Notes under the pieces: generated by a model | What the model was told of the DNA's origin: nothing | The model's database searches: none | The model's input: only the letters and a program-made list of their open reading frames with translations | Part shown: positions 20,776-33,040 of the stretch, piece after piece | How the letters are laid out: every line of letters starts with the position of its first letter | How positions within the stretch are numbered: the stretch's first letter is position 1 | Assembly: GCA_946800325.1 (NCBI GenBank) | Contig: OX326959.1 | Span: 37,748,908-37,812,907 of the forward strand | Direction of reading: 5' to 3' | DNA: 64,000 nucleotides | From: Luzula sylvatica | Lineage: Eukaryota; Streptophyta; Magnoliopsida; Poales; Juncaceae | Made by a program: the position numbers and the translations under genes

Positions 20776-23399
20776 CCTTTGTAGAAAAGGGTAAAATGGT
20801 CATTATTTATTCCTTCTCACCTTCTCAACCACGGTCCATCCAGTATTTACATTGTCTTTTTTTTTTTGCAATAGCCTCTTTCTCTCACTGTTTTTGTAAC
20901 TGAAGCGTGAATTTCTCCCTCTAATCTCTCCTCTGTGAATCTCGTGAAACTGAAGCATCAAACTGAAGCGCGACTGTGAATCTCCCTCACCTTGAATCTC
21001 TCGGCTTAAAAAGATCTGAACTTTCACTCGATTGTGAATCTCCATCTCACAAAAGAGAGAAGAGAGAGAAAGAGGGACAAGAGAGAAAGTAGAGAGGAAG
21101 AGGCGGATCTAGAGCTCCAGACGAGACGAGTTTGAGCTCACGAAGCGTCAATGTAACCTCGACCTCACCAGATTAGACGTCGAGATGAGTACAATTTGTC
21201 CATTTTTTCAATAATTTCAAGATTTTTTTCTTGAAATATATAATCCCTAATTTTAGTAATAGAAATTAGTGTATTTTTTCAGATACTAGTGACTTTAGCT
21301 AATTAGGGGTAATTAGCGCTTTCAATTCTGATCATGCTTCATCGTCAGTCTTGCCTAATTCTGATGAGGCGAGTCTTGAATTCTCGACTTATGTTCTTTC
21401 AATTCTTTTATATTTCTTTTGAATTTGGATTCCTTAATTTGCAGCTAATATTCATTTTGCTGGATGCCACATATTTCACACTGGAATTTCATCGAACACG
21501 TTCCATGCATCCAAACGGAACCACAATTAAAGAGTTAAAGTTTCGAGGTAAATAGTATTATTAATTAGTTTATGTTATTTCAATTCTTCTATGTAGCTTT
21601 TGAATTTGGATTCATGAATTTGCAGCTAATATTCGTTTTGCCGGATACCACATATTTCATGCTGGAATTCCATCGAATAAGTTCCATGCATCCAAACGGA
21701 ACCACAATTGGAGTGTTGTAGTTTCGAGATAAATAGTATAATTAATTAGTGTCAAGTGTTATTCCCGAATACATGAATTCTCGAACACGTTTTTGGTGAT
21801 ATGTTTTAAAAGAGGACAGTCGTACCGAGACGTGATATATGGACAGTCTTTAAAAGAGGGGTGAACTTGCTGCAACAAAATTACAGCGTACCGGCATATA
21901 CTGTACTTGCACCTCGACCTATCACACTTCTTGTCTCGAAATAATAGTACATATTATTCATTCAATACTTTGATTATTTGTTTGATTGTTTTGCTGAAAT
22001 GTTCAATTAATGTTTTATTTAGGGTGAACTTGATGACGATTGGAGTTGTCCCTCCTGTAGTTGTAAGTATTAAAGGTCGAGCGAATTCCATATAGAGGCG
22101 AAGAACCTGGTAGAATTGTGTTGTATAAATTTCACAATTTAAATGTGTGTGTTTGTATAATGTATGTGTGTGTATTATATGTATATGTATGACGCGGCGT
22201 GTATGTATTATGTGTGTGCATTTACATGTGTTTTAAGTATTATGTGTATATGTGTTATGTGTGTATGTATGATCTGTGTATGTATAACACGTCGATGGAT
22301 CTATACCCGAAGAAATTCGACGACTTTTTGGTATTATACGTGATTTGAGCCATGAACAAAGAAAAGTAGGATTTGATTGAGTTTTTCATTTAAATGATAC
22401 ATGACCGTCGTAGTGTTCGTATCTTATTGAGCGTTACCACAATAATATCAAATCAATCGTCATTAATAATTATACTATTATACTATTTCCTTAGCCTCAA
22501 GATTGTGAGAGATTGTGCCAGATTTAAATCAATCGTCATTTAAAGGAAATAAAATTCCGACCGTTGTGGTGTTTGTATCTTAACGAAAAATTAAATTCGA
22601 ACTGCACCAGATTTTATAAAATGTTAAAAACAAAAAAAATCATTTTATTGGGTCCTTTTTGGAAAATCTCTATAGTGCTATTTTTAGTAACACAATACCA
22701 AGATTGAATTCATGCAAAATCTCTACAGTGAATCTCTACAGTGAGCAAAAATAAAAGAACAACATATCAATTTTATTTTATTTTATTTTAGCCTAACAAA
22801 ACATTTTCAGGAAATCGAATTCATGAGGAAAAGTTTAGCATATCAAGATTGAATTTAGAAACACCGAACAACGAAATAGAATTCATTGGAATTTAGTAAC
22901 AACATATTTAATTGAATTTCTGTAATAACCACAACTCAAAATCTGAAAATAAGAAAAAATTAAAAAATTCATGACCCGCGTAAACGAATCAAATTTTAAA
23001 ACAATAAACGCAGTTTAATTGTTACCATTCGATTGATATGATGCTAGGAGGAGAACGAAATGAGTATAGTGCGAGAGGAGTTCGGCTAGAGAGGGAGAGA
23101 AAGAGAGGGCAGTGATTTTAGACAAAGCAAACTGATTGAAGAGGCGGTTCTAGGGAATTGGCCTGAGCAATTGGCTGTAGAGAAATTGGCTCACAAGGAG
23201 AGAGAAGATGGACAGTGAGTGAACCGAAGAGAGAGTAAGAAATTAGTGAGATGCAAAGTCGGAGAGTGAGAGATTCACGCTAATTACAATAACTGGAGAT
23301 ATCCAGTTTTATGAGAATGGAGAGTCACAACAAAAAAATTCACATACAAATTTTCAATACCAGAAATATCCTTCTCCAAAATGGTCGTACAGTAGAACT
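20776..23399. other. Intergenic DNA with a tandem duplication and TG-rich tract
   Basis: No gene is recognised. A 181-bp unit is duplicated at 21390-21751 (see separate entry). A TG/TATG-rich stretch lies near 22140-22290. Around 22670-22990 the sequence is AT-rich with no coding signal. Confidence 0.4.
21390..21751. repeat. Two tandem copies of a 181-bp unit
   Basis: Units begin at 21390 and 21571 (TATGTTCTTTCAATTCTT and TATGTTATTTCAATTCTT). Both contain TCCATGCATCCAAACGGAAC. A few substitutions separate them. No function is apparent. Confidence 0.8.
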
Positions 23400-23820
23400 A
23401 CCCTAAATGATCTTGACGACAAATGGAATTTGATTTTCTACGAGGAGAAGGTCGTGGGTACAAAAACAATATTGCAATGGCTCCATTTGGTAATTATTAT
23501 TTGGGTTCTCCATCAATGGGTTCTCCATTTGATAGTCAACAGTGCGACCTGCCCAAGAAACTGACCGACCCTGATAAACAACGGGGGCGGCCTGACTCAG
23601 AAACTGACCGACCCTGATAAGAAACAGGGACGGGCCTGATCCAGAAGTATAACCGATCCTGATGACTTTTAGGGACGGACTGACCCTGAAGAATATCATC
23701 AAGGGATTTCAGAGTCGGTTTATCAGGGGCAGCCAACCAACCCAGATCCTATCAAGGACGATTTTGAACATTTTTAGAGTCGGGGGAAATTGCCCCTGAT
23801 ACTCTAATATGTTGTAGTGT
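23400..23820 (-). mobile_element. CACTA-type transposon terminus with subterminal repeats
   Basis: Reading the minus strand from 23820 gives CACTACAACATATTAGAG, a CACTA terminal motif, followed by subterminal repeats built around ATCAGGGTCGGTCAGTTTCT and GTCCCTG in both orientations (about 23540-23770). This is the layout of En/Spm-type ends. The opposite CACTA end is not found in the window, so the element is partial or its other end has decayed. No transposase is seen nearby. Confidence 0.5.
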
Positions 23821-23828
23821 TTATGCGT

Positions 23829-23868
<40 letters not shown>

Positions 23869-25079
23869 AGAGATCTCGAGCCCGAGCCACGAAGAGCACG
23901 GTGTCACTGCCACAGAGAAAGACACACACAGAGATCCCGCGCCACCACTACCAGGAGAGCGCCGTCCTGCTGCGAGAAGAGAGAAAGATTTAAGTTCCTT
24001 TTGTTTTCGAAAGAGAAATGAAGAGTTCCACAACAGTAGTATGCAACAGTCACCACGCGAGAGAGAAGAAAACAAGAAAAATAAAACCGGGCTGGAAAAT
24101 TTTGGGCCAAATAAATAAAAACCAGTGTTTTAAATTGCGGCGATATTGCGGATATTGCGGGCTGAGATTTAGAATCGCTATATCGCAATGAAGTATTGCG
24201 AAAATATCGATTTTTGAGAAATTGCGGATATTGCGGCGAGATTGCGGCGAAATATCGGTAATATTGCGGCCATATCGGGTGATTGAAATTAATATGTATA
24301 AGATTTAATGTTCAAAAAAGAAAATGTCTTATGATAAAGCAAATTGAATCATTTATTTATAAGATTTAATGTTCAAAAAAGAAAATGTCTTATCATAAAA
24401 TCACCCATAAAAAAATTAATATGTATTTGTAAATTTGTAAATATAAAAAAATTAATATGTTTCTTTTTTATATGTTCTAAAAAATTAATATGTTTTGATA
24501 TGAATTTTTAAATATACAGAAATTAATATGTTTTGATATGGATTTGTAAATGTAAAATAATTAATTTGCAGCCCAGTATCAATTCTATTCTCCTGTAAGA
24601 TACGATTATGCAATCTTGCCTTTATCTTCTCAATTAACGTTACTAATTCAGTAACTCGCATACAAGGTTTTCCATCTCCTATATAATAAAAAACTAAAAC
24701 TAATTCTGGTTTTGAAAATAAATTGTTTGGAAATAAAAGATTATGCGATAATAATGATGGAATCCATAAAAAGAAATTCATTATCAAAGATTATGCGATA
24801 ATAATAATATTTGAAGGCAAGTATGAGAGAGAAATATCGAGGTAGTGAAATTAAAGAAGATTATAATAATAAATATTCAGGAAAAAGACAAAGAAAAGGA
24901 AAAGGAAAAACTCGATTCTAGTCCTAGAGATCAATCGAGGTAAAATTAAAATTAATTTTAGTTCAAAATAAACAATTTCGTTTCTTTTAGATAACAAAAT
25001 TAAACTTGTCGTTTTTGAACTTTTGAAGGCAAAGGTCAAAGGCAATCGAATCCCCAAAGAAAGAACTAGAGGAGAGAGG
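23821..25079. other. Intergenic DNA: GA microsatellite and GCGGATATT repeats
   Basis: A GA run occupies about 23829-23872. At 24120-24285, AAACCAGTGTTTTAAATTGC begins a segment full of ATTGCGG and ATATCG repeats, reminiscent of a hAT-type subterminal region, but the matching right end was not found. Around 24296-24405 a segment of about 50 bp is duplicated (AAGATTTAATGTTCAAAAAA). A minus ORF at 24485-24787 has no recognisable domain. Confidence 0.35.
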
Positions 25080-25690
25080 TAGAAATTCAACTGGAGAGCA
25101 AACCCCATCAAAATTCAGAAAAAAAATCCAATAAACCCGACGAACTGGAGATCTCCAGCAGCACTCCTAGATCCGAAACCCATTACTCCTCCCCTCCTTC
25201 TCCTTCGAACAGTTCTCATTACAACAAGTATTCTAGAGAGAGAAACAGTGGTGGCGGTTCAAAATACAGCGATAGAGAGAGAGAACGAGACGCTGACATG
25301 GCGGTACCTGACAAACTAGTATCGAAACGCGAACCCACTCATTGGTACCTCGAACCGTCCCAACAATCCCAAAATGGGCAACCCTAATATGTGGGACCCG
25401 CCCAAAGGCAATCGTTGAGTAAACTGTATCTTATTCGTATTGGGGTGCCCAGAATAATAATATGGGCAGTGGCGTTGGTAGTAATGGAAAGGACACGAGG
25501 TGGTGAAGGAAACTGGTGTGGTACCGGTTTCAAAAATTGAGGAGAAGAGTGAGAAGGAGAGTTTGGTGGTGGTGAACGAGAGGGCGGAAGTAAAGGAGGG
25601 GATTGTGTAGGGGAATGTTCGCGTCGAGACCCCTGAAAAATTTGAGAATCGCGAAAAGGTCCCTCTGGTTGAAGAGAAGAGCCATGAAAA
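25080..25690 (+). pseudogene. Fragment of an unidentified Ser/Arg/Glu-rich protein gene
   Basis: The plus strand has stretches that look coding but shift frame: a Ser/Pro-rich part (SSSTPRSETHYSSPPSPSNS), an RD/ER-rich part (KYSDRERERDADMAVPDK), NPNMWDPPKGNR then a stop, SYSYWGAQNNNMGSGVG, and an acidic part (KIEEKSEKESLVVVNE, then ENREKVPLVEEK). The protein runs directly into the repeat array at 25690. The composition recalls an RNA-processing factor, but no family is identified. It may be a host fragment carried by a transposon. Confidence 0.4.
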
Positions 25691-27370
25691 CTCTCTTTTG
25701 GCAGCGGCTTAAAAATGCCAAGAAAACTATCTTTTGGCAGCGGCTAAAAAAGTGCCACGAATACTCTCTTTTGGCAGCGGCCAAAAAAGTGCCACGAATA
25801 CTCACTTTTGGCAGCGTCTACAAAAGTGCCATGAATACTATCTTCTGGCAGCGGCTAAAAAAGTGCCACGAATACTCTCTTTTGGCAACGGCTAAACAAG
25901 TGCCACGAATACTCTCTACTGGCAGCGGCTAAAAAAGTGCCACGAATACTCTCTTTTGGCAGCGGCTAAACAAGTGCCACGAATACTCTCTTTTGGTAGC
26001 GGCTAAACAAGCGCCACGAATACTCTCTTTTGGCAGCGGCTAAAAAAGCGTGACGAATACCCTCTTTTGGCAGCGGCTAAAAAAGTGCCACGAATAATTT
26101 CTTTTGGGAGCGGCTAAACAAGTGCCATGAATAATCTCTTTTGGCAGCGGCTAAAGAAGAGCCAGGAATACTCTCTTTTGGCAGCGGGTGTTTTCAAATG
26201 GCACGAAAACTATCTTTAGGCAGCTGCTAGAACAGTGCCACGAAAATTATCTTTTGGCAGCGGCTCTCTGTAAAGGGCACGAATACTACTACTTTTGGCA
26301 GCGACTAGAAAAGTGCGACCAAAACTATCTTTGGGCAGCGGCAGTCTTTAAAAGTTACGGAAACTATCTTTTGGCAGCGGCACGAAAACAATCTTTTGGC
26401 AGCCGCTGAAAAACCGCCACAACAACTATCTTTCGACAGCCGGTCGAAAAGTGCCACGAAAACTATCCTTAGGCAGCGTCTAGACCAAAACTATCATTCG
26501 GCATCGGCTCAAGAACGGCCACGAATACTGTTTTTTGGCAGCGACTGTTCCTAAAGGACACGAAAACTATCTTTTGGCAGCGGCTAAACAAGTGCCCCGA
26601 AAACTATCTTTTGGCAGCAACTCTCTGTAAATGGCACGAAAACTTTTTTACAGCTGTTTAATTTAAGCAGCATCAAAACTATCTTTTGGGAGCTGTTAAA
26701 TAAGAGCCACCAAACTATCTTTTGGCAGCGGCATAAAAGCGCCATTACCATTATCTTTTGGCAACGGCATAAAAATAGCCACGTCAACTATCTTTTGGCA
26801 ACTGCTATAGAAGTGCCACGAAAACTATCCTTTGCAGCTGCTAAAAAAGTGCCACGGCTACTATCTTTCGGCAGCGGCTGTCTGTAAATGACATGAAAAC
26901 TCTTTTTAGACAGCGGCTGCCTGCCTATAAAAGGCACTAAATATTTCTTTTGGCAGCGGCGGACTGTAAACGGCACACAATCTATGTTTTGACGGCCGAC
27001 ACTAAACGGCACTAAAACTGTATTTTGGCAGCTCTTGACTTACATGGCACTAAAAGTACATCTTTTGGCAGCGGAAGATTGTAAACGGCACTACAACGAC
27101 CTTTTTGCAAATGAGAAAAATAAATGACACTAAAACTTTCTTTGGCAGCAGCTGACTGTAAACAGTACGAATACAATATAAATAAGTACACTAAAACTTT
27201 CTATTGGCAGCAGCTGACGGTAAACAGTACTGACACAATCTAAATAAGTACCACTAAAACTTTTTTTTGGCAGCAGCTGACTGTAAACAGTACGAATACG
27301 ATCTTTTTGGCAGCACTTGTCTGTAGAAGGCACTAAAACTCTCTTTTGCAGCTGCTCACTGTGAACGGCA
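25690..27370. repeat. Array of about 40 diverged 37-bp hairpin repeats
   Basis: The unit is near TTTTGGCAGCGGCTAAAAAA followed by GTGCCACGAATACTCTC, repeated head to tail. Left units are nearly identical; right units, from about 26,400, are increasingly diverged, with indels. Each unit carries TGGCA and TGCCA about 14 bases apart and can form a small stem. GCAGCGGC-type repeats are common in the subterminal regions of plant CACTA elements, so this may be a CACTA end array, but no CACTA terminus is seen at either edge. Open frames across it on both strands are products of the repeat. Confidence 0.8.
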
Positions 27371-27744
27371 CGAAAACTAAAACAGAAAATGAATTTAATT
27401 GACTTATTTACCCTCAATTCACTGTCTTTCCATATCAACCCTAGACCCGATAACCAACCACATTATAAACACCACCGGCAACCCACTATTAAACCCGCAC
27501 TATAAACCCTCTTCTTCTCTTCTCTATCTTCGTCAGGAGGCACAGCTCATCCGCTCGGCAACCCACCAGGTGGCGAAATTCACCAGGAGGCGGAGCTTCC
27601 AGCAGGGGACGAAGCTCCAAGCAAGAGGCATCAATCGCCAGGTTTCGGAAGCCCCAATTTACTAGACTTTTCACTGGTTCGCTAATTAATCTCAATTAAT
27701 CCCTAATTCAGCTACAAATACTGGTCCGTGATCGGAATCGAAAT
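27371..27744. other. Short region without a clear gene
   Basis: A plus open frame (27399-27665) spans a GC-richer segment with repeated CACCAGG/GAGGC, but shows no domain. It may be 5' sequence of the repeated block that follows. Confidence 0.3.
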
Positions 27745-28370
27745 ACAAGTTCTTGATTTATGGCTATAAGGGCTGGATCGGAGGCTTGGTTGATAAATTA
27801 TGTGAGAAGAAGCTTGGAAAAAAACATGACAAAATCAATGAAAAGCTGATGTCAGCGAGGTTTATGGAAGATGATGTCAGAAGAACCCTCGACGCAGCTC
27901 AAATAAGCATGACTTCGAATACAGTGAAGACGAGCTTCGAATTCGCTTTGTCTCTCTGGTACTTACTTCATGGATCTTTTTGGAAATTATGCATGATTGA
28001 AGGGTTTTTTGTAAATTATGCGAGAAGCATCATTATGGTCTTACGGGCTGGATCGGAGGATTGCTTGGTAAATTACGTGAGCAGCAGAATATATCGTACC
28101 AACGTAGTTGGTACACTGGTGGGCTGGTGTGACTCGCACGAGGACACAATCCGTACCAACGTGGTCGGTACGCCAAAATTTGGGGATATAGTACTATATT
28201 AAGGAAATGTGGACGAAATTTGGGGGTATAGTAATCTGGTCGGGTAGGTCGAATGTTGATAGATACCAGGTTGGATGCATACGACGAATACTGAGTGATT
28301 TTAATTTTATCAAGTTTATGATTGCTTAATTTAACAAATTTAGCCAAACTATTGTAATGCTCATGATGTT
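27745..28370 (+). other. Block X, copy 1: ORF of unknown function plus repeated DNA
   Basis: A 149-residue open frame (27753-28202) begins YGYKGWIGGLVDKLCEKK and contains NEKLMSARFMEDDVRRTL. Near 28025 a second, diverged version of the start motif appears in another frame (HHYGLTGWIGGLLGKLRE), so an internal duplication is likely. Two CGTACCAACGTxGTxGGTAC hairpins lie at about 28095-28170. The 3' part (from 27914) recurs at 38095-38490, at 39530-39720 and again at 62179 onwards, showing this is the leading edge of the duplicated block. I do not recognise the protein; it may be a gene fragment. Confidence 0.4.
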
Positions 28371-29716
28371 TCTATGATACTTTTTTTATAAGCGTAAATA
28401 TGATATCTCTAACTTTTAGAACGGTTAATGTATAAATTCATGGTGACCGACTTACCAAATTTTATTCTTTACTTCTTAAAAATATTTCCTTAATTCCTAT
28501 CCCATACAGTACAGTGAAGTCTAGAAATAAAATAGTGAACCAAATAGTTAGTTAAGCCATTCTATATTAAAGATGAATTACATTCTAAACAGTGATTTGA
28601 TTTGGAAAATTAGTTTGAATGATCATGATTAAGTTGAGAGGAGTAGTGAAATCTTGCCAAGGTAAAACAAACATTAGCCGTACCTCGTTGCTTAGTTTCA
28701 AACGATCTACGAAGCTAATTAATTGCACAAGGCTCGAAACATATGTTTAATTGCAATACACGTTTGTGTTTGTAAAAGAAGGGGAAAGAACTCCATGAAT
28801 ACTCAAATTATAATGATGTCATGAATATTTTTTACTTAATTTACGACAATCTATGAAGATAATTGTACAAGATTCCAAATATAAATTTAATTTCGGATTA
28901 ATCATTAACCACATACAGAATCTAACAATAAACATCGAACCAAACATAATTCAGATCTTTAGAAAAGTAAGATGTCACCAATCTAAAAAATAAAAACAAA
29001 ATCCTCAGAACCAATTAAAGAAATACTTGTACAAAAAAAATCAGAAAAAGAAAATTGTCAACGATCGTACCGCTTTGACAAAAAAAGCTGACATCATCGA
29101 TTGGGTGGGTCATCAGGATGGCTAGCGACGAACCCGCATTGGGCCGTCAAAACTCTCTAGCTTTTCACCGAGTCCTAATTTTCCATTGATATAGCAACTG
29201 CACATTAAGAGATAATCATATCATACAAGGATTAGATAAGAATTCTAATGAATCAACTAATTGATGATGCGAGTAATATAGAAAAAACTGATGATTCACA
29301 ATGAATCATCAGTTTTAGTAAGGATAAAATTGATAATACTTATGTTTAATAAGGATAAATATGTTATTTGTGAATTTAGAGATATAGAAAAAATTTCCCC
29401 TTAAAAAATTATTAATAGATGTAAGAGATGGGAATGAAAGGCGTCCTTAATGTAAGAGATGAGAACAAGAGATGCGAAGAGGCGCTGTGCCTTGAGAGGC
29501 AGAAAAATAATAATGAATAAATATAAATAATCTGACGTGACGAATTATAGAAACAGAAAAATGTTTATAAAAAGTAATAGTAAGAATTTATTATCAATAA
29601 TTCTTAGTTAACACATGAAATTAAAAAATATAAAAAGAAAGCAAAATAAAATATTGAAATTTCATAGCTACAAATGAAAAGGTTTCTCCGTACTATCATG
29701 TTTAAGTCCTATGAGT
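28371..29716. other. Non-coding part of duplicated block (copy 1)
   Basis: AT-rich. It matches 39,720-40,280 and 46,171-47,265, the latter two being separated by the Helitron. The uninterrupted target (CCAAATATAAATTTAATTTC near 28877) gives the empty site of that insertion. A repeated GTAAGAGATGGGAAT-type segment lies near 29420-29470. Confidence 0.6.
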
Positions 29717-30919
29717 CTATGGAAGAATATCTAATCTTGGTTCGAAACAAAATCCATAAAACAATCCGGATGATTTTTTTTTATTGGAAATTGGTGTCTC
29801 CTCTACCAACATCCAAATCTTTTGGCTTAAATTAAATGTTGCCATATCTTTTGAGGAAGATGAGTATATGTAAACAAAATCATTAATCCCACAGCTTCTA
29901 ATGGCGAACAAAATTAGTTCAGCAAGTGCAAGACGTTGATAATTGGGAAACAATATATCCATTATTTCACGTGGCATCGTCGAAATCACCTTCCATTCTT
30001 TTCCACTCAATTCCCAAATGATTAATTTCCAAATGTTATTATTTTCTGTATAGCCTACTACGATCAACTTGCCACACATGTTTATTATATGTTGACACAT
30101 ACCGTCTGGTAGTAATAAAACTGGCAAATCTGTTAGAGGATGTTCGAACCTTGTACTTGATAGGTCATATGGGAGTAGTGCTATATTATCCGAGTTTTTG
30201 AACCTAATTTCAAAATATAAGATGCCATTACATATCGCGGCTTCAAAACCAACATAAGCATCAACCAAATATCCATCATACAAATTTGTCCAACATTTTT
30301 TCTTCGGATCGTATAATTCAATTCCAACTTCTTGTCTTTCTAAGGTACGATACTTGTGATATCCCTTCACCACGACCGTGTAGTATGTTTTAGACTGAAT
30401 ATCTACAGATAATACAGTAACAAGACAACGTTCTTGTGTTTTAGTCGGAACATTTGGTAACTCCCTCCAACGCTTCAATATTGGGTTGCATATCAAAATT
30501 TTCTTAGCATTCTCGGTATCCCCGTATGTTATACAAATTAATCCATGTGATGCTGAAAATCTACAATGGTAAAGATCGAGTGAAGGGATTCCGAGTGAAC
30601 AAAGGTGCGCCAAGTTTAAATTGAACGTGCGCCAAGATTGTGCATCGCACTCATAGAAACTAGACCCAACATGTCTTTTGTAATGGTTAAATCTAAAAAA
30701 CCAGGGATTGTGTATCGTGACCAAATCATCGTTATAAACACATTTCGTGCTTGAGATCATCTGCTTTTGGTAATCCTTGGAGACACATCCAACTCTGATT
30801 CCGTCCGCTGCATCGAGAAAGCTGAAAATTTTATGTAATAAATTTTCGGGAAACATCTCTATAATAGAAATGACATTTTTAGCTCCAAGATCTTCATCAA
30901 TGTAAGGACCCATTAGCAA
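29717..30919 (-). CDS. F-box protein with associated beta-propeller-like domain (intact copy)
   Basis: 400 residues, one exon. Residues about 20-60 form the F-box (MFPENLLHKIFSFLDAADGI, then RVGCVSKDYQ), which would bind SKP1/ASK in an SCF ubiquitin ligase. The rest fits the F-box-associated domain of plants: SWRTFNLNLAHL, HGLICITYGD, ILICNPILKRWRELP, IELYDPKKKCW, FEAAICNGILYF, and LIIWELSGKEW, the repeated W/Y-rich blades expected of a substrate-binding propeller. An ATG six bases into the frame (30913) is an equally good start. A TATATA near 31006 could be the TATA box. A decayed copy lies at 47266-48440. Substrate unknown. Confidence 0.85.
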   Translation of the reverse strand: MLMGPYIDEDLGAKNVISIIEMFPENLLHKIFSFLDAADGIRVGCVSKDYQKQMISSTKCVYNDDLVTIHNPWFFRFNHYKRHVGSSFYECDAQSWRTFNLNLAHLCSLGIPSLDLYHCRFSASHGLICITYGDTENAKKILICNPILKRWRELPNVPTKTQERCLVTVLSVDIQSKTYYTVVVKGYHKYRTLERQEVGIELYDPKKKCWTNLYDGYLVDAYVGFEAAICNGILYFEIRFKNSDNIALLPYDLSSTRFEHPLTDLPVLLLPDGMCQHIINMCGKLIVVGYTENNNIWKLIIWELSGKEWKVISTMPREIMDILFPNYQRLALAELILFAIRSCGINDFVYIYSSSSKDMATFNLSQKIWMLVEETPISNKKKSSGLFYGFCFEPRLDILP

Positions 30920-31892
30920 ACAATGTCAGCACAAAAAGGAAAAAAATGCAATGTGGAGCACAAAGAAAATAGTTAATGGAGAGATGATCACGAGAGGTGC
31001 AATCCATATATACCATATATTATGACCATATTTTAGCGCCGATTTTTAAAACTAAATTTAGATTGTTAAGTAGATAAAATTGAAATGTTAGGCTGATTTG
31101 TTTTTACTAGACAAAAGTAACTTCAAATATAATATTAGTTTGATATGTAGTAATTTTCGGATCATTTGTTAAGAATCATATGAAAAAAGTAATAATATCC
31201 GATGAGAAAAAGATTGGTCACGAGACATACAAACACATTAGTTGAAATATAGAGAGAATTATTAATCTATATTTTGTTTTGAACACATATATCCCTTTTA
31301 TTATACAACATGTCCACCTTACGTCCGTACTTCTCAAATGCAGAAGAGTTGTAGCACTACAATTAAATATCGCATTAGCTATAACCAAATATTATTGAAT
31401 ATCAGTATATAGTTAATAATCAATTATTGTCCACAACCATTTATCTAATACTAATACTAATTTTGGTTGACAATACGACAATACTCATATTTTTAGCTAC
31501 AATAGTTATACCCAATAGTATTTCCATAGCCAAGAATATTGATAGATAATAATATTATTAGCTTCAACTTTATTCCGTAGCTAATAATAATTTTGATATA
31601 TAAATATATTAAATAATTTATTTAATGTATGAATACAAACTATTGACAATATCATGGTGTGTACGGTTCTGGATACATGTATTGACGATGGAGAAGATCA
31701 ACTATCGGCGACGCATTGAGTTTTTGTTGGCGCCACACTCTGATCTAATAATTCTCCCCAATTTGTACCCACTTGGTAAAAACTATTTTGTCAAATCACA
31801 CAAGTTTGGGGCTTCGATAACAGAGATGGTGTGTGTGTGGGGGGTGTGTTGGGGGGGGGGGGGGGGGACAAGAATAAACGAGATGCCAACTT
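30920..31892. other. 5' flank of F-box gene, duplicated with copy 2
   Basis: Matches 48441-49423. It includes a possible TATA box near 31006 (minus). A plus frame at 31625-31894 is repeated in copy 2 (49161-49406) but ends in a G-run and has no domain; not called. A run of about 17 G's lies near 31850-31867. Confidence 0.5.
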
Positions 31893-32243
31893 AGGTTTTC
31901 GGGTTTCAACAGAGAGAGGGGGGAAAGAAAAAGATGGTATAGCAATTGAGAGTTCAAGCGGATGGTACCTAACCTCATTTCTTAGAGATACATGATTCGA
32001 GTCATGCATGCAGTTGAACTATGAAAAAACTTTCTATTAATATATCATTTAATTTTGAATGTGTGAGAGAAAGTGTGTGTCTACGGGCTTGTAAAAAAAG
32101 ACTCCTTGTCAGCATGGTGATTGATAACTCGGTATTGAAAACTTATTTAATTCATTGCATTATCCAAAATATTTTTTCAGACGCCTTTTGAATTTATGAA
32201 ATCATATAAATAATATTATACTATACTCAATGAGAATTATTTT

Positions 32244-32462
32244 GGGAAATATACTTGGCCCCAAAACTCACTCAAACATTTTTGATGTGTCAATCGAAGG
32301 TGTTTAAATGGATCGATTAGATCCCAAATCAATGGCTAAATAGATTGATTCGATTAAGAAATTCAATCAATACATTTAGGAATCTAATCAATTCATTAAA
32401 ACATCCTCGACTGACGCATCAAAAATGTTTGTGTGAGTTTTGTGGACCAATTATATAACCCC
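32244..32462. mobile_element. M1 MITE in array 1, unit 1
   Basis: About 219 bp with the CCCCAAAACTCACTCAAACA arm and its complement. Target flanks are AATTATTTT and GATTATTAT, a decayed 9-bp duplication. Confidence 0.75.
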
Positions 32463-33040
32463 GATTATTATCTATCAAAATTAAATTATATTTAATGAAG
32501 CTGAAACTAAATCAGGACAAAAATGCTGAACGATAAAAAACAATGAATACTTTCGAAGTTTTATCCACAAATAATTAATAAACAAATATTTAATTCCCAA
32601 AATGAAAAAATAGTCTCCGACTTTTTTGAAATGAGAACCCAGATCTCTAGCAGGCTATAAACCCACCAATTTCTAGCAGGTTTTCGGGTTTCAAAAGAGA
32701 GAGGGGGGGAAAAGAAAAGGATAACATAGCGATAGATTGTTTAAGCGGATGGTACCTAACCTCACTTCTTAGAGGTACATGATTCGAGTCGCGCGTGTAG
32801 CTGAACTATGGAAAGACTTTTTATTAATATGTCATTTAACTTTGAATGTATGTGAGGGAAAGTGTATGTGTCTACGGGCTTGTAAGAAAGAGACACTCCT
32901 TGTCAGCATGGCGATTGATAAATGGGTATTGAAAACTTATTTAATTCATTGCATTATCCAAAATGCTTTTTCACACGCCTTTTGAATTTGTGAAATCATA
33001 TAAATAATGTTATACTATATACTCAATGAGAATTTTTATG

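Noticed and set aside
25690..27370. CRISPR-like array
   Set aside because: Repeats are contiguous without unique spacers, and the context is a plant genome.
25603..27438. Several ORFs on both strands across the 37-bp array
   Set aside because: They are translations of the repeat unit (CRCQK-type repeats) and follow its period, not a protein family.
31625..31894. 89-residue ORF shared by both F-box blocks
   Set aside because: It ends in a G-run that differs between copies and shows no domain; shared only because the block is duplicated.
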